Source of the DNA: Chalara sp. BL73
Taxonomy: Eukaryota > Ascomycota > Leotiomycetes > Helotiales
Direction of reading: 5' to 3'
Assembly (NCBI GenBank): GCA_918026815.1
Contig: CAKJVC010000061.1
Coordinates: 310,001-374,000 of the forward strand
Length of the DNA: 64,000 nucleotides
The notes under the pieces were generated by a model. It did not search any database, was not told where the DNA came from, and saw only the letters and a list, made by a program, of their open reading frames with translations. A program made the position numbers and the translations under genes. Positions 1 to 10,746 of the stretch are shown here, piece after piece (position 1 is the stretch's first letter; each line of letters begins with the position of its first letter).

Positions 1-841
1 GTTGTCATTGGCACTAATTTAGACTTTAGCGGGTATTTCGGGCACTAATGGCTGATGCGGCACGTCCTGGATTCGTGAGAACAACACCACATGCACTCTA
101 AGACTCACAGCCCCAAATAATATACTATAAAGCAAACAATACAACCATTCAGTGCGGTAGAGATTATAGACCGTCGCTGGCGGGAATCCACAGGCCTACA
201 CCGTCCGCTGAGAGTAGAGGCAAAGCAAACGGGCGACGCATTTTCAAAGACAAGGTAGGTGCAGGAAGTCCTGATTGTTCTCGGATTTTGAGCACGGTAA
301 TTGCAAGTATAAAACCTTCTCTGTGTTCTTCATTCCCCTGGCACCCTCCTCGTTGTCACAAAGAGTGTATCTTGATCAGCTGTTCACATCATCAACTCCC
401 CATTTTGTCCTGCATCAGTCCACGGGGTACATTGTCTTAGCTCTGGATAAGACATATATTTGCTATAACTTAGTTTATTGTTCACGCTCGTTCAATCTAG
501 CCACTACCCTGATTAATCGCCACTGCCACCATTGTCAGGCCATCTTTCATGGTGCGGGCATACGTCCAGAAGATTCAGGTATCTCTACATGCACAGCCAT
601 CCCCTCGTTTACACTCAGGAGAACTAAGCGAACGAACCCCTATTCCATTCACCTTACCTACTATATGCAAAATGTCACCTCCTGGAATCGTTTTCTCCGC
701 CTTTATCGTTGCCAAATTAAACGCTAGTAATGGACTCACCATGACCACTCGCGACTGCCTCATCCAGCTGAATACTCAGGCTGCAGAACCTGATCACGTT
801 CGACACTCCACATCAACTTACAAACTCACTAACTCACCAAC
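1..841. other. Upstream region of arb1, no gene recognised
   Basis: Several short frames are open here on both strands, but none resembles a known protein and they overlap one another. The last few hundred bases are pyrimidine-rich with many short C/T tracts, as is usual in fungal promoters and 5' leaders, so this is probably the arb1 promoter and leader. Confidence 0.4.
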
Positions 842-3133
842 GTGGAAAGCTACGCCGATATACAGAGCGCTACTGCCAACATGTCACGCGTTCGCCTGGA
901 ATACGCTCCTCATCCCGAAGAATTATCGCGTCGCATCAGTCAGATCGACTTGACTAATACACGTCGCCGTTCAGGGACTGCCACGGGTGATGATGGCGAC
1001 TCTGCCAATCTACGATACACCATTCAAGATCTCTTAGAACTTGGGCCGACACCAAAGGCGGTTACTGTACCTCCACCAACTCCGAATGTGCTCCTCTATA
1101 CCCCTCCTAATGAAGAGGCTCCATCCGGTATCTCGGCTCCAGGGTCACCATCTTCTGATCAGCCCACTACAGTCCAGATAACAGAAGCTCAAGCGGCTGC
1201 TGTTGAGTCTGAGAGTGAGGATTATGGACTACATAGTCCTGAGCTTCCTATGAAGCAGAAGAAGAAGAAGAAGCGCAGTAGAAAGGGCAAGAGCAATAGT
1301 AAGAAGGCAACTGTTACTGGATTTGAAGGTCTGTTCTTTCTGAAAAGAGAACTTCTGATATGGCTCACTGATGCGAATTACAGAATTCTATGCCGACCCT
1401 CCCATCACGCCAGCTGAGCATAACGAGGAGTCTGAGCTTTATGATATGTGAGGATTCTTTATTGAAATCGTGGCTTCCGTTTCTCACTTTCTGTAGTGCT
1501 AGACCCCTTCATGAACGCGTACAGCACGCTGTCCAACGCTACAGACAAAGACGCAATCTGGACTCCATTCGAGCAAATATTCTCACCAAATATCTCATTC
1601 TTGGCGGCATTGAATCAAGCAATGCAAAACAGTTTACTGGCGGGCTTGATCAGAAGACTCTGGAAGAGGCTACAGCGGAAGAGATTGCTGCCATTCGGGC
1701 CACTGACCACATCCGTGTTGGCCAGAGGAATGCAAAGTATGCCGCCTCCGAGAAACAGTTGCACAACTCAAACTAATCTTCTTCAGGTACTATGATCCCA
1801 CAGAGGCTGAACACTGGGTCGTTGACTTTCAAGGAGTTGTCAAAGGCTTCCTGTCCCATACGGTGCCATGCCGCTTTCCTCTTGATACCGATGCAGAAAT
1901 CGATCAAATTTGTCGCGTTATTAAGAACTTTTTGAACTACCTTCTCACACACAGAGTTGCTGCGGAATATAATGATGATATATTAGCTGCCCGTGATGTT
2001 TGCGACCTAGCTGAACGCGAGCTCTCTTGTATTGCTAAGCTGCGGACCATACTTCCGGGACAGTTCAATATCGCTGCCTCCATTCTCCACGGTGGCCAGT
2101 ACAAGGACACTTATTTTGGCAAGCAGGATTGGGAGGCTGGATGTTTTGATGAACAGGTGACTAATAAGTCCATGATTAATGCTGAATTAGTATTCAAGAC
2201 CGCAAGTCTATTGTTATCGACACCATTCATCGCAGGTGCTAACATATTCAGGGCATTGCTTTCACAGGAACTCAAAGCCTCTTCCAACAAGCCATGCACC
2301 AAGGCGCGAAAATCATCAATACCGAGAAGAAGGCATACGAAGTATTTCGTATTGAGCGTGCCAGTATTGGTCTTCGAGAACAGGTCAACACTGTTTCCTC
2401 TGACATTCGAGCTCTTGGTGTTGTTCATTTGAAGGCTTGGAGTGGGCCTGGTATCGAAATCGAGGACATGACCGACGAGGAGGATGGTGATTCTGTCGAC
2501 GAATCCATCAATGCTAAGAAAATGACAGATTTGGTCGAATCACTGGGCTGGACTGTCGCACAAGCACGCCGGGCGCTAATTAAGACTGGGGGTGATGTTA
2601 ATCTCGCAGCAGAGTGGCTCGACGACAACCGTGATGCCCCAGACATTGATGCTAATCCAATCACAAAAACATCTGGTAACGAAGCAACAGAGGCTTTCTT
2701 TCTCGAAGATGATATCCTCATTCATTTCTTCCCAGGTATGAAAATCGAGATTGTCGTCCAAGAGCTCAACATAGGCATGAAGTTTTTCGACAGCGTTTCT
2801 GGCGTCTATTGCTCCTTCCACACCCTCCTGCCTAACGAAAATGTCATTGAGTACTGGAAGGAACCCGTTCCCAATACTCGACTTCCACCAACCGAAGACA
2901 ATCCCGGCGCAGAAGATGCGGCTGAGGATGCTGACTTCCATAAGGAGTTGGACTCTGATGACAAGAACTTTGTTGCAGGCAAAGATAGTGAGATAGGTAC
3001 TGTTACTGTTGGCGGTCAAGAGAGATCCGATCCCCCTGCTCCAAATCCAGAGGCAAATGAGGTGGTAAAGGCCCAAAATATCAACCCGGATCGGGATGCA
3101 AACCTCAATGAGAACATCAAGCCAAGCCAATAG
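842..3133 (+). CDS. arb1: Arb1-like subunit of the Argonaute siRNA chaperone (ARC) complex, with a UBA-like segment
   Basis: Exons 842-1328, 1384-1447, 1497-1736, 1787-2156 and 2252-3133 join with GT..AG borders into exactly 681 codons (680 residues). In fission yeast Arb1 works with Arb2 and Ago1 in siRNA loading and heterochromatin. Seen here: a lysine-rich, nuclear-signal-like stretch (residues about 138-155), then the conserved Arb1 core beginning EFYADPPITPAEHNEE, with PLHERVQHAVQRYR and a later KFFDSVSGVYCSF and NVIEYWKEP. Residues about 476-513 (bases 2516-2629) form a textbook UBA-like helix bundle ending in GGDVNLAAEWL. The C terminus is acidic and low in complexity. The start could instead be the Met codon at 881. 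The family call rests on recalled motif similarity; the UBA call is pattern recognition. Confidence 0.85.
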
Positions 3134-3696
3134 GCAAAGGTTAAGGACACTTCACTTAAACTTATCTAGGCTGGGTTCAGTACACTTCTCCAGGCCAGGG
3201 AGGCAACCCGAGGGTTGCTCACTTTCGAGCGTTGAGACACTCATAGCGGAACTAAAAGCGCCTTGCTTTCCTTTCTTTTAACACTTGTACATTAGCAAAA
3301 AAGATATTACAGCAACTATGAAAAGCCGCGTCGATGCGAAAAAGAAATTTGGAGCTGGGAATGGCATCACAATGAGTATGATAAAACGGAGCGGGACTTC
3401 TAATAGTGCGTGGCTAATCAACGGGGGAGTTTCAGGGAAACCAAAACGTTTCAATGCTCCGTGATGTCTCTTCATTTCCAAGGCGCTTGTTTCTATGTTG
3501 TTAACCTACTGTTACCCAGCAAACCCGAAAGCAGAATGTACACCAAGGTACCTATGGAAAACCCACCAGGTATACTCTCCGTTCCTCCTTCTTTGACACC
3601 ATATCAGGTCCTGGCATGTTAAACTTGGGGATAAGTACTACCCCATGCGTTGCTAGGTACCCTAGTAATCATGCCTTCTTTTGTGATGCAGGTAGG
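3134..3696. other. Intergenic, no gene recognised
   Basis: This is the arb1 3' flank, with short overlapping frames of unlike composition and no recognisable domain. Confidence 0.4.
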
Positions 3697-4689
3697 TTAT
3701 GCTACTAATGCTATATCTACTAGTTCATTCCTCACCATCAATCTGTGTCCCTGCCCATTAGCCTTCTGAGCTTTGGGTTCCGTATTCAAGCCTGGAGCCT
3801 CGTGCATGGTGTCAGTGGATGGCTCACGGAGGTGTTGAAGTGTGAGCTCGGATGCTTTCACTTGTTCGTCTCTGCTCGCAACCTGGTGGCTTACATAGCT
3901 TGGAGGTGGGAGATACGGGTAATAGATCGGCTGAGGGTTAGGCGCAGAGATTCCATATTCCTCAGTATTTGAGGCTGTAGGTTGAGGTGGATGAGAGACC
4001 CATAGAGTGGCACCTACAGGATGACCATGGCTAGTGGTGTCCTGAGCGGGGCATTGAGCTACCCCACTTGCATGTAAATCTTGCGGTGCCTTTTTCAGCT
4101 CGTAGAATATTTGATGATGCCATGTAGGAGTATAGTAGCGGTGTAACTCAGCTGTAACATTTACCAGTTCTCGCGCTTACTCACGCTAAGCCACCACCAG
4201 CTCCGCCTCTAGTTGAGCAGTTCTCTCGAATAGAGATTACACCCGGTGCCGGGTCGCACCTGTAGATAATTGCGCCCCTGAAGATTCATGTTTGCTGTCT
4301 AGCAATAGCTCGTGTGTGCGCCTATTCTTGGTGTGCGGTTTCGCGTAGAGCTTTGTAGTCATTTCTTGTTTAGGGGGTTTGAAAGCTGGTTCCGAGTTAT
4401 TTGGATGCTCTGAAGCAGTTGCTGGAGAGCTGCAAACATTAGCACAGATTGAATGGTTCTATTAACGGTCGATAAGCGTCTTGAGCGCTTGATCCATTAA
4501 TACAGCCGGTCGCAGCACAGCCAGATGAAGTAGAATGGCTTCTGCCGCTTTCGGCAAGCTGCCCGGAGTTTCGAGAAGTTGGCTAACTCGAACTCTATTG
4601 TGCAATGTTACTGGCTGGATATGCGACCCTTTGATGCTTATTCGTGTTTTCTGAAGATAGCGAGGTATACAAAGTATATTTGGCCTCCG
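3697..4689 (-). pseudogene. Decayed ORF with coiled-coil segment, family unknown, RIP-like stops
   Basis: One minus-strand phase runs from about 4689 to a stop at 3697-3699 and is interrupted only by a TAA TAG pair at about 4464-4459 and by single stops at 4239-4237 (TAA), 4188-4186 (TAG) and 4179-4177 (TAA). Each would be CAA or CAG before a C-to-T change. Between the stops the peptide is protein-like: a helical part with LLETPGSLPKAAEA, a Glu/Leu/Gln-rich stretch around 4236-4150 that looks like a coiled coil, and a Pro/Tyr-rich tail with YYPYLPPPSYV. An ATG lies at 4362. I do not recognise the family; a transposon-encoded protein or a bZIP-like factor are possibilities. Confidence 0.45.
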
Positions 4690-5202
4690 AGGTCAGATTT
4701 TCGTCTCCTTTTACGCGCCTGAGGCTCGGGATTGCTGATAGAGAGAAAGATACCTATTTGGTTCGAAATGCAAGATAGCTTATGTGGTGGCATTGGTTAG
4801 AGATGTATTCTGGAATCAGGATAGGGTCGAGGAGAATGGAGGGACACCAGAGCGCCGCTCTGCCATTATATCAACGCCATTGAGAAGCTGCTCAGAAATC
4901 GACCATGGAAGAATCAATTCGAGACATCAATGGTGGTATGTTTGAAAATATTTTAGGGACTCGTATATACATTGTTGACAAGTAAACAAACAACTTGTCT
5001 GGAACAAGAATCGCACAAAGAGACTTCATTTTGTCGTAGAACAGCTGTGTCATTGTTTATCTAGTAACAAAGTAAGTGTGGCTTTGAAAGCGGTTAGTTT
5101 GGTGGAGCAAATAGGCGTAGCAAATAGAAAACACGGCATTCCCTCCCGTCATACTGCTGCAATAGACCTGCGAAATCTCATCCGTTCTAGCTTACAAACA
5201 CA
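4690..5202. other. Intergenic between decayed ORF and HEI10
   Basis: I see no gene here. It includes the 3' flank of the HEI10 gene. Confidence 0.35.
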
Positions 5203-6669
5203 TTATCTGTAACGCGTATCGCCATTTGGGAGCGCTGCAGTTGCCGGTGCTCCTCCGCCAAATGAAGAAGTTCTTCTGTTTAAAGGAAATGTAGAAGTAG
5301 GGTTAGGTCGCTGTGCGACTGGCAAACTTATTAGCATGCTTGATCAATGAAGGAAGAGCACTTGAACAGACCTCTCGAGCGAATTACTGGTTTTGATAAC
5401 CCATTACTTATGGAGCCTGCGGGATTGCTAATTTTGAGACCAGCACTCATGCCGTATCCTGCAAATCCTACATTACCATTCAAACTGGCCAGGGGCGATC
5501 GGCCGGTTTCATTCGGGTGAAGCAAAGGTGTTCCAGATGTTCTATGGGGCTGTAGATCAGCTAATCCTAAGCCCGGAATGGATGTTGTATTTACAGTCGC
5601 AAGACGCTGTCTATGTGTCGATGGTGTGTGCCGTGGGTGATTTACTATGGTGGGTTTGGTTAGAGCTTGCGCACAAGAAGAAATCAAGGAATAGTATACA
5701 TAAATCGCCGACTTGACTACTGAATCCTGCCCAGTCATTCTGCACGTTTGTGCCTCTGCTAAGAGGAGGCTCCATGGCTCGACTGCTGACGTCAATAGCA
5801 GAATCAATTCTCTGTTGGCTTTGAAAGTTAGCGGGTTGAATAGGCTGGTGGCTTAGCGGGCCTGCACTGTCACAACATCGATTAGCCTCGACTGACGCCT
5901 GGATTGTGTGGTCCACAGCGTCAGACGCAGCATCCTGAACATGCACCAACATAGTCCGACGCTTCAGCTTGTCATATAACTCTTGGGTTTGCAGCTGTTT
6001 CCGACATTTCTCCCGATAAGCTTGTATAAGTTCTTCATTTTTCCGCCGCAGATTTTCCTGATCTACAGCCAGTGCTAACCCAAAATTAGTTTTGTAAATC
6101 AAATATGAGACGCCATTTCTATTACCTGACATTCTGTCACGCAGATTTGAGATCTCGCCATTTGCATCATGTATGATCTTATCCATTTGTGTGTTGAGAT
6201 AGGTGTATTTATCTGTTAGATTCTTTGCCAAGTACTCTTGGTAAACACTATAAAGAAATCAGTATGGTAAGGATATATGGCCGCTGGAAAAACTGACATC
6301 TCTTGTGTGGTTTGATATGCCCAGAAGCTCAATGCCCTTCCCGCGCATTCCATAATTACGTTTGGGCTCAGCCCGCTGAGCACACTGGTCTTGTAGTCTT
6401 CAGTGGGATTGAGAGTCGTGACAACGACATCATCTGGATTTGTGAGGTGCATATCACAAGCTGGACACATCGGACGCTGGCCATTAGGACCAGAGGGCAA
6501 TTGAAAGCGGTTGGAACAATCTACACAGAAAATATGACTTGATGGTTCTGTCAATTGCGCCGTACTTCACATGCATGGTAGACACGGCATACCTGCAGGT
6601 TGTGACAACCCCTTGATCACCCAGTTCCTTGCGACATTTCAAGGAATTACACCTTAAAGTGTGCTCCAT
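5203..6669 (-). CDS. hei10: HEI10 / CCNB1IP1-type RING E3 ligase (meiotic crossover factor)
   Basis: Six exons (6669-6593, 6537-6298, 6247-6126, 6062-5700, 5644-5362, 5275-5203) give 386 codons (385 residues). HEI10 proteins are E3 SUMO/ubiquitin-type ligases on meiotic chromosomes that mark crossover sites. The RING is split by the first intron: N-terminal CNSLKC, then CSHIFCVDC and CPAC. It is followed by the hallmark LNPTEDYKTSVLSGLSP and IMECAGRALSFWAYQT, a coiled coil (about residues 115-190) and a disordered tail with NHPRHTPSTHRQR and GFAGYGMSAGLK, as in filamentous fungi. The first intron uses an AAG acceptor, because a TAG/CAG site in the right phase is absent. The last donor (GTGCTC at 5361) is the least certain junction; the following GGGAPATAALPNGDTRYR end fits the family. 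Confidence 0.9.
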
Positions 6670-8600
6670 GGTAAAAGATCTTCCCTTTTCGCCGCACTGA
6701 CCCAAAGAAATACAAGTATATGGGTGTTTGGTAGTAGGCAGATAATGCAATGAGTTAAGAGAGGAAGGTGCACACATTAAGAGTGGCACGTGCCATCATC
6801 TACCGCCTTCTCAACATCAAATTAAAGTGGACAGAGCGACCTGATCTCATGTCCAAACTCTGAGTCACCAAAACAATACTTGCCAGCATTGGAGAATACC
6901 GAAATGGCAGAGCTGACAGGAGGTAATGCTGTTGATAAGAACGTAGTAACATCGATAGCTAGTCTTATATAGGCAAAACTTCAGGGATACGAAATGACAA
7001 GTTATAGTCGTTGTGCCACCTTTGTGTACCTTAGCTAGAGATACGCACCAATGTAGACTTCATGGATAGGAAAAACTCCAAGAATGGCTCACAAGCTTCC
7101 CGATTGCAGCTAATGCGTTATCAAGCTGTGCAGGGAAAATTTGAGCATACACTCTCATACCGCTAGCAGGAAATAATCTCTACATAGCGCACACCAAGCA
7201 AAGAGCTAGGGTGGAACAGGATCTCTTCCTCACAAGACTAAGAGCAGTATTTTTAATTTTGGGGCTACAAAACTGTATCACCTACAACAAACTGCCTTGA
7301 TGTGATCCCAAACATCTAGCTTATATAATCCTTAGCAAGATGGATGAAGAGTTGGAATAGGATATTGAAAATGATGAAATTAGTAAATAAGAAATTCAAA
7401 CCCAACGAACCGCTATCGATAATACCCATCGAGCTGCTGGGCAACATGGTGAGGATAAATAGAATCACGTCCAGCTGCTCACTTTACTCCAATGGCCGCA
7501 AGTTATGCCATGGGAAAATAATTTTGGCATCTCCGAAAAATGATCACGTTGATCCTAATCTTCACCTCCACGAGAAACGCCTTCTGGGGCATGCTAGTTA
7601 GCCGCCTAGCGCATAGAGCATTTCTCACTCACTTTCAAACAAATCACCGCGAACCGATGTTACCATGCTGAATACCTTGATATACAGGTCAGCGTGCGCG
7701 TACAAATAGTCTAAGTCTCGGTGGTCTTCAATATTATAAAACATGTTCTGATGAAGGAGGGCCACCTTTTATGCTCCTAGCCGTATCACATACCGTAGGA
7801 TAGTACAACAACATTCGCTGCAAGAATGGCCAATACATAAAATTCTCAAACCTAGGTGCTTCATAATTTTGCCACCACCTAAATATTTCTTTGGTTATAT
7901 CAGGCTACAAAAAGCGCACACAGCCGGCACGACACGCGCAAAACTTCCGAGCCGTTCCATCCACCATAAGTGGATCAGGGTTTCTCGCAAAGTAATGGTG
8001 TCTGCGCTATATCAGAAGGTTTATGCTTCATAATTCGTCACCAAGGATTAAATACTATGCAAGAAGCGCTCTTATTCAGAAACTCAAGTTCAACAGTAGC
8101 TTAACAACTTAGGTTGCCGTTCGGCAGATTCTACACCTTCTCCCCCCCTCTTCCGGGACATTATTCGGGTTACGCCAGGATCTTAACTTGTTAATGAACC
8201 TCCTCATACATCCAACCAGTGTTGGTGTAGACACAGCATCGATAACACGTACCTACTTAACACCGGCAAGGAAACTTTTCTATAGATTGATTTCATACTT
8301 GCAATGATATAGGTCGGCGTCCTGCCTGGCCTAGGTTATTGCTTCGAAATATTCACGCACAGCATTGATATTGAAAAGCAGGAACGAAAGCTTTAGGCCC
8401 CTAATACGCCCATACCTGAAGAAGGTCTTAACGAAAACTCACATATACAAGACAGCTTGCTGGACACGCATAAGGCAGGTTTCGAGTAAAGTGGCTGATA
8501 GTCATCACTTTTATTGATATCACTCCATTATAAGTTAAGGTTCTCCTGATTTTGGGATGGTATAGTTCTTTTAAATCTTTTTAAGATTACACGAAGACCC
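6670..8600. other. Gene-poor gap, first part
   Basis: No recognisable gene. From 7340 a plus-strand frame starting ATGGATGAAGAG runs about 70 codons broken only by TAG, TAA and TAG, all explicable as mutated glutamine codons. It may be a degraded ORF, but I cannot name it. Confidence 0.3.
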
Positions 8601-9010
8601 TTATAATGACACTATTAAGACGAGCTCTCTTTGATGGAATGTCTCAAGGGGTTCGCTCCCGCACTCTACCCTGCGACGATGCAACACCCTTGTGGAGAGC
8701 TGCCGATGATCACCCCGCAGTTTCAGGCCTCACATCGTTATCCTCTCCGAAAACCCTGTCAAGCAGGAACAAGAAGCTTTCGTGCATTTGTGGATCTCCT
8801 CGTCTGGCCGTATCAGGAAGCATTAGCGAAAGAGCTACGCCCTAGTCCTTCACCCGGGCTGCCTTTCACGACGATGATCGGTAGCGATATCTACCCCAGT
8901 ACCCCAGAATCCGCTTGGCGATGCCTTCGATTTTCCTGTTCGTGGCTTTTGCTGATTCGCCCGCCGGCAGTTTTACGGACTTTTCACTATCACGATGCGG
9001 CGACAGCATG
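8601..9010 (-). pseudogene. GC-richer island with possible decayed coding frame, unknown
   Basis: This island is visibly richer in G+C than its flanks. On the minus strand two frames look protein-like, one opening at 9009 with MLSPHRDSEKSVKL and a second containing HESFLFLLDRVFGED, separated by stops and shifts. The plus strand also has an open frame (8631-9011), so the coding strand is not settled. No family recognised. Confidence 0.25.
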
Positions 9011-9069
9011 AATCGACCAAATCTCTAGGTGATTTTGAACAGGTTTGATGGTAAACTCATGGATCGGGT

Positions 9070-9650
9070 GGCTTGAATTATGACAATAGAGTACCGGATT
9101 CTTCGAGAAATGCCTATTTGGGAGAGTCTACGTATGGAAGTTGCCGATCCATATGAAGGGGCAATAACTTGGGAGCTATGGCGGGCCGTGTACGGGTCAA
9201 GAAAGAGCGCGTCTACGAATAGGTGCAGACCTTTTCTGCCAATGCCTTTCTAGTGAGATACTATCATCAACCTCACGAGACCATTATTGATATGCGCAAA
9301 GCGTCGGCCAGCCGCGGCCTCTGATCGCATGGCGCGACAAGGGAATTAAGCAAATAGGTGGTCTCACGAATGGTCTCATGAGTTGAACGGATTTTGATAG
9401 TGATGGAATAGACGAGTTGGTGTGCTGAAACGATTGCAGGTGGTGAGGCGGACGTCAATCCGTATCGTAGTCTGGGGGTGCAAGAAGAAAGCGTGGGACA
9501 CGTGGTAGATAAGATCCGTCCTGCAACTACTACTCACATTGATTTTGACTTTTTGTTCCCATCTGCCAGGCCCATGCCGCTCAACGTTCGGGGAAAAGGA
9601 GCAAGCGACTCGAGCCGTTGAATCTGTGACCTACAGTAGTTTAGCCTGGC
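9070..9650 (+). pseudogene. Possible decayed ORF, unknown family
   Basis: A frame from about 9079 (MTIEYRILREMPIWE) changes phase near 9200 into a longer one containing FLVRYYHQPHETIIDMR and DFDFLFPSARPMP. The longer frame is broken by TAG, TGA, TAG, TGA and TAG codons, each one C-to-T step from CAG or CGA. The composition is more protein-like than the surroundings, but no domain is recognised, so this is a weak call. Confidence 0.28.
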
Positions 9651-10746
9651 TAATCCGATCTGGTGGCTGAAGGGAGGAGGGAAGCAAGGAGAGAGCCGAG
9701 GATGATGTGGGGAAGCTTAGTTTATCATGCCAGTCCGACCAAAGCAAAGTATCGGATGAAAAAATTGTTGATGTCCCAAATAAGTATTCTGTAATGATGA
9801 CAAACCAGACAGGACAGGGACAGGGACAGAAGATGAGTAACTTTCCCACGAGCGTTATGTCCCCCAAGGCCGTTTCGAGAAGAAACTTCAAAAGCGAGCT
9901 GGTCTTCCTGGTCGTCGTATAGTGTAGCAGTCAAAGTGGGCCCCCAGGTATATCCATCAATGAAAAATTCGTGGACAGTTACATAGTTTACGAACCGTGA
10001 TTTAAGGCTCCTTTCTTACTTTATTTTGCAAAGCAATGTATTTCACACTCCGCATGCCCTGGGCCCCCCTTAGGTCATCTCTTAATCAAAACTTTGAGGT
10101 ATATTGAGCACTGTATTGCACTGGATATACCATGTGCCCAATATAGGACAGGGGGAAAGGATCGTACATATTAATGTAAACCCACACATATCCATGTTCT
10201 CGCCGGGCCCCTACCTCAAGTAGATCGTACCATCCGCCTTCAATAAGCCATCTTTGCCTCATTTTACTTTGTATATATCGCCGGTGTTCCCAGGAAAGGA
10301 AAGGAAAAACGCTTTACCGCCTTCGCTGTGGAGTGCATCTGCACGGACATGCGTCAGCCACCATTCTCTTCTGCCGGCTGCTCTGTGTCAAATCAGCAAC
10401 GAACCCAAGCAAATATGTGCAGTCAATTCCCCACCACCGCCTGCAAATAATTCAAACCTGGAATCTTTTTCTAGACCTACAGAGAAGCATTCTCTGCCAA
10501 TTTGGTACGCTAGTGTACATCGGTACCTGTGACCTTTGCCATCTGCACGTAGCCCTTCTCAAGTTCTCATTGGATCCCATTCTCAGGACTCCTTCGTCAC
10601 CTAGAATCATCACAAAAGGCAGAACATTCCCAGGCACGACACCTAATACCGTAACTCTACATGTGAGCACAACGCCAGCATTGCTCAAACTGCTTGGGCT
10701 TGGTCAACAAACAATAATCTACCTATCCACCGGATTCATCTTGCCG
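9651..10746. other. Upstream region of the Zn2Cys6 gene
   Basis: No gene is recognised here. The short frames overlap on both strands. It probably holds the promoter and a long 5' leader of the regulator that starts at 10747. Confidence 0.4.

Noticed and set aside
275..953. Overlapping plus-strand frames of 134-150 codons upstream of arb1
   Set aside because: They overlap each other in different phases, have no recognised motif, and the leader of arb1 is expected here.
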